Of a stretch of 22,164 nt of DNA, positions 1 to 7,931 are shown one piece after another (the first letter of the stretch is position 1; every line of letters begins with the position of its first letter). Source of the DNA: a virus; the IMG/VR virus record IMGVR_UViG_3300031951_001322, positions 1 through 22,164 of that record, one strand, 5' to 3'. Both the position numbers and the translations under genes were made by a program. Below the pieces are notes generated by a model, which saw only the letters and a program-made list of their open reading frames with translations, had not been told where the DNA came from and did no database searches.

Positions 1-1821
1 GTTGGACGATGCGTTTTGAGTACCGGGGAAGGCGATGCCAGTGCCAGTCGGTGTACCCGTGCCGTTCAAGAGAACAAGTGAGCCTGTCTCCGCCACGCGC
101 AATGGCGTATTGCCAAAACCTTCGGAGTAGACATTAAGCGCATAGCCGTCGCTTGCGCCAATACCCCCCCAGCCTGCGGCAGTTCCCGTGCGCTGAAGAA
201 TGAGTTGAACATCTGCGCCGTTTGTAGATATGGTGCTGTAGTAGTTTGATCCAGAAGGGTCAGATGTCGTCGGCCCCACGAAGAAGTAACTGCCATAACC
301 GGGGTTTTGGCGAACGACAATTCCGGGGTTCCCATCCCCATCAGACAGCACGATGATGTTGTTGGAAGTGCGGATGTCGAGGCCACCTTGGTTGCCTGTG
401 TAACCGCCGATAATGGTGTTCTTGGAACCCGTAGTGACCGCAAATCCAGAACCGTTTGTGCTGTCATTTACACCAATAAACGTGTTGCCTGTCCCGGTAG
501 TTGCAGACCCGCCAGCACTTGTACCTACAAACGTATTGTTGCCCCCGGTTGTTTTTGATGCACCTGCACCTTGGCCGATAAATGTTTGCCCGTTACTTGT
601 CGTAACTGCCAAACCAGCCTGATACCCTAAAAATGTGTTGCCAGTACCTGTGGTGTTGTTAAACCCAGCCTGATACCCAACAGCAGTGTTGTTTGAGGCG
701 GTGGTATTGGAAAGGAGGGCTTGCCAACCGAGGGCGGTATTATTTGCCCCAGTTGTATTGGCCTCCATTGCGTCACGGCCAACGGCAGTATTGAAAGAAG
801 CAGTGGTGTTTGATTGAAGTGCCCCCTCTCCAACCGCAGTGTTCTGATTACCTGTGGTATTGGAATATAACGCTACACCTCCAATTGCCACATTTACCGT
901 TCCAGTCGTATTGCTATACCCGGCCTGATAACCCACAGCGGTGTTGTTAGAAGCGGTGGTGTTGTTGCCCAGAGAGCCATTGCCAAGAGCAGTGTTGTTT
1001 GCGCCAGTGGTGTTTGACTGAAGCGCTGCTGCAAAAGTACCGGGAACGCCGCTACCAACAGCGGTGTTGTATGCGCCGGATGAGTTGCTTCTTAGAGAAG
1101 ATGACCCAACGGCCACATTGCCGTCGCCCGTATTAGTATTTGCAAAACCAAGCGCAAGGTTACCTACCGCTGTGTTGTTTGTGCCTGTGCTGTTTGTAGA
1201 CAACGCACTAGCACCCACCGCAGTGTTGGTGGACACAGCACCTGCACCACGGCCTACGGTGATGCCGTAAACAGTCAGGTCAGTGCCGCTGTACAGCAAG
1301 TTGGCAGAGTCCACCAGCGCACCGCCAGTGGTGGAGTACACCACGCGACCCGAGGTCAAGCCGGAATCAGCAAGGTCAGCAACCGTCAGGCGTGTGCCGT
1401 TGAAGGTCATGTTGGCAGAATCAACCAGCAAGCCGCCTGTCGAGGCGTATGGCACGCGACCAGAGGTCAAGGAAGACAGCGTGACGTTGCCAGACGATGT
1501 CAGGCCAGTCAGGCCAGTCAAAACGCCTGCATCGCTCAGGATGGCGACGGAGTTCTGAATCAGTTTGCCCGTGGTGGTGTCGAACCGTGCCAGCGCGTTG
1601 TCTGTGGCCGATGCTGGGCCAACCACGTCACCAGAAGCGCCTGCGGCAGAAGCCAGCAACGTGACCACGCCAGAACTGTTCTTGTAGTACAGCTTGCCGT
1701 CGGCATAGTTCAATCCCAATTCAGCGCCCGATGCACTGCTCGTCAGGTTTGCCGCCGAGGGCACGTTTGAAGCTGTGCCGCTTGCGTAGATCAGGATCGG
1801 GGTGTATCCGGTTTGTGCCAT
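1..1821 (-). CDS. Tail fibre protein with NTAVG repeats, C-terminus cut by window edge
   Basis: The frame is open from ATG 1821 to base 1 (607 codons) with no stop, so the C-terminus lies outside the window. AAGGA stands seven bases upstream of the ATG. Residues 1-107 contain GDVVGPASATDNALARFD, a segment I know from phage tail fibres. Residues 118-147 and 155-184 are a tandem repeat (TSGRV..Y...GG.LVDSAN). Residues about 197-487 are some fifteen units of about 17 residues with consensus NTAVGxxALxxNTTGxx, like the beta-roll head repeats of trimeric adhesins. A glycine-rich segment follows with IVLSDGDGNPG and later GTGTPTGTGIAFP. It probably forms a trimeric fibre or receptor-binding shaft at the virion surface. 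It directly follows another fibre gene. The adhesin tip or chaperone domain would lie beyond the window. Fibre assignment is confident; receptor and exact position on the tail are unknown. Confidence 0.88.
   Translation of the reverse strand, partial: MAQTGYTPILIYASGTASNVPSAANLTSSASGAELGLNYADGKLYYKNSSGVVTLLASAAGASGDVVGPASATDNALARFDTTTGKLIQNSVAILSDAGVLTGLTGLTSSGNVTLSSLTSGRVPYASTGGLLVDSANMTFNGTRLTVADLADSGLTSGRVVYSTTGGALVDSANLLYSGTDLTVYGITVGRGAGAVSTNTAVGASALSTNSTGTNNTAVGNLALGFANTNTGDGNVAVGSSSLRSNSSGAYNTAVGSGVPGTFAAALQSNTTGANNTALGNGSLGNNTTASNNTAVGYQAGYSNTTGTVNVAIGGVALYSNTTGNQNTAVGEGALQSNTTASFNTAVGRDAMEANTTGANNTALGWQALLSNTTASNNTAVGYQAGFNNTTGTGNTFLGYQAGLAVTTSNGQTFIGQGAGASKTTGGNNTFVGTSAGGSATTGTGNTFIGVNDSTNGSGFAVTTGSKNTIIGGYTGNQGGLDIRTSNNIIVLSDGDGNPGIVVRQNPGYGSYFFVGPTTSDPSGSNYYSTISTNGADVQLILQRTGTAAGWGGIGASDGYALNVYSEGFGNTPLRVAETGSLVLLNGTGTPTGTGIAFPGTQNASSN
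361..1233 (-). repeat. About 51-bp coding repeats (17-residue NTAVG units)
   Basis: About fifteen consecutive units encode NTAVG or a variant (NTALG, NVAIG, NTFLG, NTFIG, NTIIG) followed by a spacer ending in NTTG, NTTA or TTG. Most units are 17 residues; several are longer through small insertions. Codon use differs between units, so the repeat is better kept in protein than in DNA. The units lie within the incomplete tail fibre gene. Confidence 0.85.
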
Positions 1822-1830
1822 TTTTTTTCC

Positions 1831-4233
1831 TTAGAAAGCGCCGCCAGCAATACCGCCAGTCATTTGGCCTGTTGATGGGTTGCAGGTTATCGAAGAGTTT
1901 ACCAATTGCGGGAGATTCCCGGAAGTCGCGGAAACGAAAGTCAGGTAGTTTGTCGCATTGGTCGAGTCGGCTGTGACGGCCGTATTTGTTGCGTTCGTTG
2001 CGTTCGTCGCGTTGGTCACGGCCGTCGAGCCAATGACCGCCACCACCTGCGCCGCTGAAGCTGCTGTGAATGCGCTCGTTCCATTGCCGTAGGCCAAGCC
2101 TGTCAGCGTGGTCACGCCAGTGCCGCCCAAGGGTACGGTGACGGGAGCGGTGATGCTGAACTGCGTGCCAGTCAGGGTCAGGCCAGCGCCAGCAGAGTAA
2201 ATCTGCGTCGCGCTGATCTGCGCGAAGGTGATGTTGGTGGTGCCAAACGTGATGACGCCAGAAGTGTTGCAGGTGTATGTCTCGCCAGCGCCAGTCGTGC
2301 CCTGCTGAACGAAAACGGTAGAGCCTTCACTCAAGCCGTTGGCGTTGTTGATGACGTAAGTGTCGGCATCAGACGAACGGGTCAAGACCCAGTTGGTCGA
2401 TCCAGAGCCCACGTTTGTCACCACATAGATGCCGTTTTGCGTTGCGTTGGTCTGGGTGTAAATCAGCACACGGTCATTGACTGCAACAGTCACACCATCG
2501 ATCACCAGTGCGGCCTGCGTGCCTGCATTGGTCAGCGTAGCCCCAACACCAGCGGTGCCGTTGTTGTAGGTCGCATTCAGCGGAGTTGGAGACTCAACGC
2601 GAACTGGCTGGTGGTAATGGACGCCTGAAGCCACCAAGGTGTCAACGTACTGCTTGGTTGTCAGTTGCAAGGCCGATACGGGGTCTTGCGTGACCGCAAC
2701 AGAGGTCAGGCCACCCAAGGTCAGGCTCGTGGCTCCCAGCGCGATATTGGTCGTTCCAATGGTCAACGACGAGTTGGTCAGGCTTGCGTTGCCGATGTTG
2801 GACAGCGTGTTTGTCGATCCAGAGATCGATGTGCCAGCAAAGGTTGTGATCGAGCCACCCAGACTGACCGCCGTGGAGCCAATGGTGATCGAACTGTTGG
2901 TCAGCGATGAGTTGCCGATGTTGCTGAATGTGTTGTTCGCGCCAGACATCACCTTGTTGGTCAAGGTCTGGCTTCCGGTCAGTGTGGCCACGGTCGAGTC
3001 AATGCTGATCGTGCGTGCGGCCGATCCATCGAACGTGGTGCCTGTGTTGAGTTGCAGGCCAGTGCCGACCGTCAAAGCAGCCGTGGTGGTGGCTGTGATC
3101 GTGCCTGACGCGCCCAGCGCCACGGTGACGCCGTTGTAGGTCACCGATGAGTTGGTCAAAGACGAATTGCCGATGTTGCTGAAGGTGTTGCTGGCACCGG
3201 ACATCGTCTTGTTGGTGAGCGTCTCGGAGCCAGACAATGTGGCCAAGGTTCCCGAGTTGGGAAACGTGACGTTGGTGACGCCCGTGGCGTTCAGCGTCAT
3301 GGCGAACGCACCAGCGGTTGTGAAGTTTGCGGCCGTGGTGAACGTGCCTGCGGTCGTGAACGTGCCACCAGTGGAGACGTTGCCGCCCAGCGTGATGGTG
3401 TACGTGTTGTTGTTCACGCCCGTGCCGCCACTGGCCGGGTTCAGAATGCCGCTAAGGGTCACAGCACCAGTGGTGTCAGTGTTGGGGCTGAAGCCTGTCG
3501 TGCCTGCGCTGAACGATGTCACGCCACCAGTCAGCGAGAACTGGTTCCAGCCAGTGTTGGTGAAGCCCTCGAACTGCTGAAGGCTGGTGTTGTAGCGGAA
3601 TGCGCCAAAACTGCCGCTGCGCTGGACTGACGTGCCGTTGGGCACAGTGACACTTCCCGTGCCGGGAATGATCGGGTTGTTGGCCAGCGAAACAATTGGG
3701 TTTGCAGCCCCGTTGCCGTTGGCAATACTAATCTGATTAGCAGTGCCTTCAATTTCAACTTTTGCAGGGGTGCCTGATTGCAGCACCAAGAATCCGGTGC
3801 CAGTCTGGGAGACCAGTTGTTGCAGGAACGTGCCAAGGGCTACTGTGGGGTTGCCAGAGACGCCATCGGCGTTGGTGACACCCAACCCTGTACCGACTGC
3901 AATTTCACGCGCTGCGACGGTATTTGGGGCCGTCTTGACCTGTATTCCGTTGCCGCTCGAGTTCAGCGACATCGCCGCACCGATCAAGTTGACTTGCAGG
4001 GTGCCTTGAGCGCCGTTGTCGGTCAAAGACAGGCCACTGTTGGTCGAGATGTAGCGCGACTGAGTCAGGCCAGCAGTCTGGCCAACTGTCAGGAACGGGA
4101 AATTCAGTGCGCCTGCGCCAGCAATTGCAGAAGTTGTTGTCTGAACCGTCTGGCCATTCTGGACAATTGGCACTGACTCAGCGCCTGTTAAAGCACCAGC
4201 CTGAGGTAGTTGTGTAATCGTTACTTGTGCCAT
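1831..4233 (-). CDS. Tail fibre / receptor-binding-like structural protein (800 aa)
   Basis: I place the start at ATG 4233 (MAQVTITQLPQAG), one base after the preceding gene's stop. An ATG 60 bases upstream would overlap that gene and add a low-complexity leader. The N-terminus resembles N-termini of other phage fibre proteins and probably attaches to the virion. Residues 207-232 carry a GAFRYNTSLQQFEGF block typical of tail proteins. Residues about 332-500 hold repeats of TLTNK..SGA.NTFSNIGNSSLTNSS. Residues about 575-645 hold a DGVTVAVNDRVLI...NGIYVV...LTRSSDADT module common in fibres. Residues 702-730 read PLGGTGVTTLTGLAYGNG, and residues 741-760 an NATNATNATN linker. The protein is rich in Thr, Ser, Gly and Asn with only two cysteines, as expected for a beta-structured trimeric fibre. 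Its role in host binding is inferred from composition, modules and its place beside a second fibre. Confidence 0.85.
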   Translation of the reverse strand: MAQVTITQLPQAGALTGAESVPIVQNGQTVQTTTSAIAGAGALNFPFLTVGQTAGLTQSRYISTNSGLSLTDNGAQGTLQVNLIGAAMSLNSSGNGIQVKTAPNTVAAREIAVGTGLGVTNADGVSGNPTVALGTFLQQLVSQTGTGFLVLQSGTPAKVEIEGTANQISIANGNGAANPIVSLANNPIIPGTGSVTVPNGTSVQRSGSFGAFRYNTSLQQFEGFTNTGWNQFSLTGGVTSFSAGTTGFSPNTDTTGAVTLSGILNPASGGTGVNNNTYTITLGGNVSTGGTFTTAGTFTTAANFTTAGAFAMTLNATGVTNVTFPNSGTLATLSGSETLTNKTMSGASNTFSNIGNSSLTNSSVTYNGVTVALGASGTITATTTAALTVGTGLQLNTGTTFDGSAARTISIDSTVATLTGSQTLTNKVMSGANNTFSNIGNSSLTNSSITIGSTAVSLGGSITTFAGTSISGSTNTLSNIGNASLTNSSLTIGTTNIALGATSLTLGGLTSVAVTQDPVSALQLTTKQYVDTLVASGVHYHQPVRVESPTPLNATYNNGTAGVGATLTNAGTQAALVIDGVTVAVNDRVLIYTQTNATQNGIYVVTNVGSGSTNWVLTRSSDADTYVINNANGLSEGSTVFVQQGTTGAGETYTCNTSGVITFGTTNITFAQISATQIYSAGAGLTLTGTQFSITAPVTVPLGGTGVTTLTGLAYGNGTSAFTAASAAQVVAVIGSTAVTNATNATNATNTAVTADSTNATNYLTFVSATSGNLPQLVNSSITCNPSTGQMTGGIAGGAF
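2734..3240 (-). repeat. Diverged coding repeats in the 800-aa fibre
   Basis: Two long copies encode GS.TLTNK.MSGA.NTFSNIGNSSLTNSS (residues about 334-363 and 419-448). A third, shorter copy encodes STNTLSNIGNASLTNSS (residues about 473-489). Each is followed by a short strand segment of the type ITIGSTAVSLGG or LTIGTTNIALGA. The copies are recognisable in DNA too, but with many synonymous differences. Confidence 0.75.
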
Positions 4234-4234
4234 A

Positions 4235-4603
4235 TCAGTTACTCGGTGTGATGATGTTGGTGTTGCCGTTTTCTTGCGGTGTGGTGTCACCATTTTCAGT
4301 GCTGATATACACCTCGCTCGGATTACCGCCGGGGATATTTGTGCCTGTGGGTGTCGTTACCAAACCGTCATCGTTTGTCGCAACGCTAACATCGGGTCGA
4401 GGAAATTGCAAAGCAATGCGCTCTGTCTTGCGTGCAGGCAAACGGTACGGGTCTTTCTGATCCGCGCAGCCTTGTTGGCACACCTTGAGGCCGGGAAAGT
4501 TGGGGTCGGGCATCGCCTCCACGATTGCGCGCTTCATGCGGCAGCGGTCGCAAATGAAGATTGCGATTACTGCATTGCCTTGAGTATTTAAAAATCTTGG
4601 CAT
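4235..4603 (-). CDS. Small phage protein with an N-terminal zinc-ribbon-like site
   Basis: The product has 122 residues. Cys18 and Cys21 (ICDRC) and Cys42 and Cys46 (VCQQGC) form a likely four-cysteine metal site. It is followed by DQKDPYRLPARKTERIALQFPRPD at residues 48-71, where aromatic and proline residues dominate. From residue 72 the tail is Asn, Thr, Gly and Pro rich and probably disordered. I recognise the CDRC...PGL.VC..GC.DQ.DP.RLPAR pattern as a recurring protein of tailed phages near tail or connector genes, but no function is known to me. The gene begins inside the 3' end of the HNH gene (16-base overlap) and stops one base before the fibre start. AGGA lies upstream of its ATG. 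Structural protein or nucleic-acid binding are both possible. Confidence 0.75.
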   Translation of the reverse strand: MPRFLNTQGNAVIAIFICDRCRMKRAIVEAMPDPNFPGLKVCQQGCADQKDPYRLPARKTERIALQFPRPDVSVATNDDGLVTTPTGTNIPGGNPSEVYISTENGDTTPQENGNTNIITPSN

Positions 4604-5112
4604 TGTTCCATCCTGTTGTTCTTGGACAGATTTTCAGATGCCTTGATCACCTGAAGGTTCCATGGCACATGAAAGCCAGACACGCCCTCGCCTCGCATTG
4701 GAATGATGTGATCTACATGGTAATCAAGCCCAATGTTTCTGAGCGCAGAACAATACCTGTAAATGCAATCGATCTCAAATTTTTGCCCAGCGTTGAGCCA
4801 CAACGGAGTTCTTTGAATTTTTGAGGCTTCTCTTTGCTTTCTATTGGCCACGTGTTTGTGGCGGTTGTTCTTCAGCCAAAGTCTTGAATTCTCTTTAATT
4901 CGCTCTTTGTTGTTGTCTCGCCATTTTTTTTGACGGGTTAACTGAGCCTCTCTGTTTTTTTCAATCCTAGCCGCGCCTTCAATGTTGCTACATTGAATGC
5001 AAGTCCTTGTCTTGGTGTATCGTTCCGAGACATGGCCATGTTTACAAACCTTGCCGGTAAAGTATCTGGCAAGGTTCATTTCAACAGCTTCGGAATACGA
5101 CGAGGCTTGCAT
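4588..5112 (-). CDS. HNH endonuclease, probable free-standing homing type
   Basis: The product has 174 residues. The C-terminal HNH site is clear: YHVDHIIP (Asp134-His135), then FHVPWNLQV (Asn152) and ENLSKNNR (Asn161 to Arg167), as in phage HNH nucleases. The N-terminus has FTGKVCKHGH and RTCIQC (Cys23, His27, Cys38, Cys41), a zinc-finger-like module often found fused to such nucleases. Between them lies a basic, asparagine-rich region (about 50-100), plausibly helical and DNA-binding. GAGGT lies before the ATG and the gene starts three bases after the adaptor gene stops. Base composition is visibly richer in A+T than neighbours: two sampled 60-base lines give 27 and 25 G+C, against 38 in a sampled line of the portal gene. 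That suggests a recently acquired selfish gene rather than a morphogenesis component. Confidence 0.88.
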   Translation of the reverse strand: MQASSYSEAVEMNLARYFTGKVCKHGHVSERYTKTRTCIQCSNIEGAARIEKNREAQLTRQKKWRDNNKERIKENSRLWLKNNRHKHVANRKQREASKIQRTPLWLNAGQKFEIDCIYRYCSALRNIGLDYHVDHIIPMRGEGVSGFHVPWNLQVIKASENLSKNNRMEQCQDF

Positions 5113-5115
5113 GCG

Positions 5116-6174
5116 TTACCTCGTGTAGACGGAAATGTTGGGTGCGTAGTAGATCGGCGATTTGTCGCGGTTCTCGTTCTCGGCCATCGTGAAGTACTTG
5201 TCGGCTTGGCCTTCAAGGTACGTGATGCGCCCCAAATCAACACCGGGCAGGATCAGGCTCATCTGGTGAGCCAGCATGCACTGGATCGCCTGATAGAAGT
5301 ACTGAGGGATTTCCAACTCGTCGTACAGGTCGCCCACGTCCATCACTTGGCGCGAGTACCAAATTGTCATCTGCACGAAAGGATCGGACGGGGCTGGCCA
5401 CAGCACGATCTTTGACTGCGGCAGCGTGCGGTTGAACCAGTACTGGTACGGCTGGTTGGCCGTGAAATTCTTGTTGGGCAGGTTCGTGTAGTCGTCACGG
5501 TTCAAACGAGCCATGGTGACTTCGGTTGAGTTGTTGCCGACGAAGAACTCACGCACCGACAATGTGTTGCCACCTGTCTCGCGCATGCGGTAGTACTGCA
5601 CGTTTGCACCGGGATCGATGTCGTACCACAGCCACTCGTTGTCAACCCATGTCTCGACGCCCGTGTCTTCGAGCAGCTTCCATGTTGCGCCATCGGTCGA
5701 GTACTCGAGCAGGATGTGGAACGAGCCACTGGTGCCCGGCAAGATGCCAATCGATCCAGCGTAAATCGGATTGTTGGTGCCGTAGTTGATCGAAATGTTG
5801 CCGTTGGGCGATGTCTGCACATCAATCGTGTCGATGTTGCCGTCGGTCGCGTTTGCGGCTATGCCAGACGAGGCCGAGACAGCGCCAGAGGGGCGATTCA
5901 GCGTGCGATACAGCGCGTTCAGAACGTCGTTGCCACCCAAGGGCAGCAAGTACTCGTACTGGTCAGCCTTGAGGCCGTAGACCTTCTTGCTGATGCACCA
6001 GTAGTTGATGCCTTGGTTGATCAGGTTGGAGAGGATGAAAAACAGGGCCTGCTTGGAGCCTTGAACCTGCTCGACAGTCAACTCCTCGGCCAATTTACCC
6101 GCCATACGGGCACCTTGGTCGATGAATTTCTGTACCGAGACTACTGTTTGTCCAACGGTTCCGCTATATGCCAT
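5116..6174 (-). CDS. Head-tail adaptor/connector-like protein with inserted discoidin-like domain
   Basis: The product has 352 residues. Residues 1-98 look helical. Residues 215-352 contain RLNRDDYTNLPNKNF, YQYWFNRT and IVLWPAP, then a helical tail, a pattern I associate with podovirus adaptor or tail-completion proteins (P22 gp4 or tubular A type). Between them, residues about 100-214 carry a separate beta-rich segment: NATDGNIDT, INYG, LEYSTDGATWKLLED, DNEWLWYDI, YYRMRETGG and LSVREFFVGN. That order of motifs matches galactose-binding/discoidin (F5/8 type C) beta-sandwiches. AAGGA precedes the ATG. The protein probably sits at the head-tail junction, stabilising packaged DNA, with the insert exposed. 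The adaptor role is an inference from family memory and gene position; a minor tail protein is the alternative. Confidence 0.72.
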   Translation of the reverse strand: MAYSGTVGQTVVSVQKFIDQGARMAGKLAEELTVEQVQGSKQALFFILSNLINQGINYWCISKKVYGLKADQYEYLLPLGGNDVLNALYRTLNRPSGAVSASSGIAANATDGNIDTIDVQTSPNGNISINYGTNNPIYAGSIGILPGTSGSFHILLEYSTDGATWKLLEDTGVETWVDNEWLWYDIDPGANVQYYRMRETGGNTLSVREFFVGNNSTEVTMARLNRDDYTNLPNKNFTANQPYQYWFNRTLPQSKIVLWPAPSDPFVQMTIWYSRQVMDVGDLYDELEIPQYFYQAIQCMLAHQMSLILPGVDLGRITYLEGQADKYFTMAENENRDKSPIYYAPNISVYTR

Positions 6175-6183
6175 GTCAGTCCT

Positions 6184-6576
6184 TTACCAGCCGGGGCAAT
6201 TCCACCGCTTGAGCGATGCTTTGGCGCGTGGAGCGTCCCCTTTTGAATGTTCTACAACACCGGACATGCGCGCACAAAAAGAGTCTTTCCGAGCGCCACC
6301 TTGGGGCTGAGGAGCCTTCAGATTCGATCCAGTTTCACGGTTGTATTTTGCCCGACCTTTGGCGGTTAATCCAGCGCCCTTGGACTCTGGAAGTTTCTCG
6401 CCACGGCCAACTGCAAGCGACACGCCGCCTTCTTTCATCTTGGCCGTTTTGGCCGACTGCTTGAATGCTTCAGCCGTGGGAGCGCCTTTGGTGCCGGGCT
6501 TGCGCATCTTCTCTTTCGAGCCTTGCGCTATCCGTTCACGTTTGGCATGGATGTTGGCGTAGAGACCGTTTTTCAT
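6184..6576 (-). CDS. Basic KGG-type phage protein, GRAKYNRETGSNLK family
   Basis: The product has 130 residues and is strongly basic. The N-terminus MKNGLYANIHAKRERI...EKMRKPGTKGAPTA.AFKQSAKTAK is a pattern I have seen repeatedly in phage proteins of unknown function. One MKEGGV motif follows at residues 47-52. The C-terminal half has LTAKGRAKYNRETGSNLKAP and RKDSFCARMSG, ending RWNCPGW, which resembles a widespread phage domain of unknown function (DUF6321-like, from memory). The upstream ribosome binding site is weak, so translation may be coupled to the preceding gene, which stops three bases earlier. Position among head-completion genes suggests a virion or assembly component. Nucleic-acid binding is possible from charge but not shown. 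Confidence 0.75.
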   Translation of the reverse strand: MKNGLYANIHAKRERIAQGSKEKMRKPGTKGAPTAEAFKQSAKTAKMKEGGVSLAVGRGEKLPESKGAGLTAKGRAKYNRETGSNLKAPQPQGGARKDSFCARMSGVVEHSKGDAPRAKASLKRWNCPGW

Positions 6577-6579
6577 AAT

Positions 6580-7152
6580 TTACCAGCAAGACTTTGCCTT
6601 GCCGCCTGTTTTGAATGGAGCAGGTTTACCTTTGCCGATCTTTTCAGACCACTCTTTGCGTGCCTTGTCTGCCATCGGAGGCATCTTGGCGTAGCTTTGC
6701 AGCGTCTTGCTGAGTTGGACGCGACTCCAGCGGTCACTGGCCTTTTTGGCTGCTTCATCATCGCCAGATTTTTTGGCTGCGCTCAACTTTTTGGACACCT
6801 TGTCAACAGCCTTGCGATACTGTTTCGAGCGGCGCTCTTCAGCCTTGACCACTCGGCTTGGCGTCTTGTCCTCTTCCTGCTCATCGTCGTCATCATCTTT
6901 GATGCGGCCGACGGCGCGGTAGTAGTCAATGTCGCTGTCGTAGTCCATGGGGTTTGAACTCACGCGAGTGCGACGTGCGCGGGGAGGCGCATCGTAATCA
7001 TCATCGTCCACAGAACCACCGTAGGCCTTCTTGGCCATGGCCTTGGTCTTGTAGGCGATGGCAACGGCCTGCTTTTGAGGCTTGCCTGCGGCCATCTCGG
7101 TTTTGATGTTTTCCTTAAAGGCCTTGGAGGACTTGGATTTGATCAGTGGCAT
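6580..7152 (-). CDS. Basic/acidic phage protein with MPLIKSKS N-terminus and GG motifs
   Basis: The product has 190 residues. The ATG at 7152 overlaps the TGA of the preceding gene (TGATG); a GTG one codon upstream is less likely. GAGGGG lies upstream. The N-terminus MPLIKSKSSKAFKENIKTE, then GKPQKQAVAIAYKTKA, is a recurrent phage motif (QAVAIAY helix) of unknown role. Two acidic runs (DDDDYD at about 50 and DDDDDEQEED at about 87) alternate with basic stretches, and residues about 100-160 are Lys/Ala-rich helix. GG motifs occur at AYGGSV and FKTGGKAK, and the chain ends KAKSCW. It lies between a beta-rich virion protein and the smaller KGG protein. The function is unknown to me; charge patterning suggests a disordered internal or assembly protein. 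Confidence 0.75.
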   Translation of the reverse strand: MPLIKSKSSKAFKENIKTEMAAGKPQKQAVAIAYKTKAMAKKAYGGSVDDDDYDAPPRARRTRVSSNPMDYDSDIDYYRAVGRIKDDDDDEQEEDKTPSRVVKAEERRSKQYRKAVDKVSKKLSAAKKSGDDEAAKKASDRWSRVQLSKTLQSYAKMPPMADKARKEWSEKIGKGKPAPFKTGGKAKSCW

Positions 7153-7931
7153 CACGGCCCCTCTTTAACTAAAAGCAAGATGAACATCGAGGAAACTGCG
7201 TTGTTGTTTGCACTGCCGATTGCAGTTGCCTCAATCGTGGTTTTCTCTGGTATAGCCAGCGGGTACTCGAACACGTAGTTCGCCACGCCGTTATTAAGCG
7301 TGGTGAGCGCCGCAGTCATGCGGATGTTGTTCACGCCACGGGTCAGCAAACGACCTTCAACTTGGGTTGATCCACTGGCCTGACCAGTCGAGAACAGGCC
7401 TTGGGACACGTATGCGGTGTACCCGGCAGGGACGGTGTAACTGCCCGTGGTGGTGGTGTTGTAGTCAAACTTGATGATGTCGTATGTGGTCGCTGGAACT
7501 CCGGCCGTCACGGTGCCAGTGCCGATGTAGATGTCGCCTGCTGCACTGTTGCCAGAGCCTGCTGTGGCCACGTAGGCGTAGTTCACGCGCAAGAGTGCGT
7601 TGGTCATCGTCACGGCCGTTTGGCCGTTCATGGTGACGGTTTCGGTGACCTCGTTGTAGTTGGCGTTCAACCCTTGCACAACGACCGTGCGAGCACCTGT
7701 GCCTGCGCTTGTATCGTTTGCGCTCGACGAACTGACCGTCATCTGAATTGCAGCGGCTGGAAACGTAATCAGACTTGGCAGTGGCCACACGGACACCTGA
7801 GCGGTGTCAACGTCGGGGTTGAAGCCAAAGATGGTCACGTTCCTGTGGCCCTGAATCTGTCCACGGGAGACTTGCAACTCAAAGGGCTCATAGGCCCCTT
7901 GCCGGGTGATCGACGAGATAGTTGTGCTCAT
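7152..7931 (-). CDS. Beta-rich phage virion protein (259 aa)
   Basis: The ATG at 7931 overlaps the stop of the preceding gene by one base (TAATG). The product has no cysteine and is rich in Thr, Val, Ala, Asn and Gly. Motifs include GHRNVTIFGFNPDVDTA, then VWPLPSLITFP, VQGLNANYNEVTETVTMNGQ, VPAGYTAYV and IPEKTTIEA. The GLNANYNEVTETVT.NG block is one I know from structural proteins of many tailed phages. The ending LLLVKEGP is uncharged until the last residues. A head fibre, decoration or tail surface protein would fit the composition and the surrounding virion genes. No enzymatic motif is seen. The block also resembles part of the 323-residue protein at 9477-10448. Confidence 0.75.
   Translation of the reverse strand: MSTTISSITRQGAYEPFELQVSRGQIQGHRNVTIFGFNPDVDTAQVSVWPLPSLITFPAAAIQMTVSSSSANDTSAGTGARTVVVQGLNANYNEVTETVTMNGQTAVTMTNALLRVNYAYVATAGSGNSAAGDIYIGTGTVTAGVPATTYDIIKFDYNTTTTGSYTVPAGYTAYVSQGLFSTGQASGSTQVEGRLLTRGVNNIRMTAALTTLNNGVANYVFEYPLAIPEKTTIEATAIGSANNNAVSSMFILLLVKEGP

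Noticed and set aside
4234-4293. In-frame N-terminal extension of the 800-aa fibre to ATG 4293
   Set aside because: It overlaps the zinc-ribbon gene, and the conserved fibre start MAQVTITQLPQAG is at 4233.
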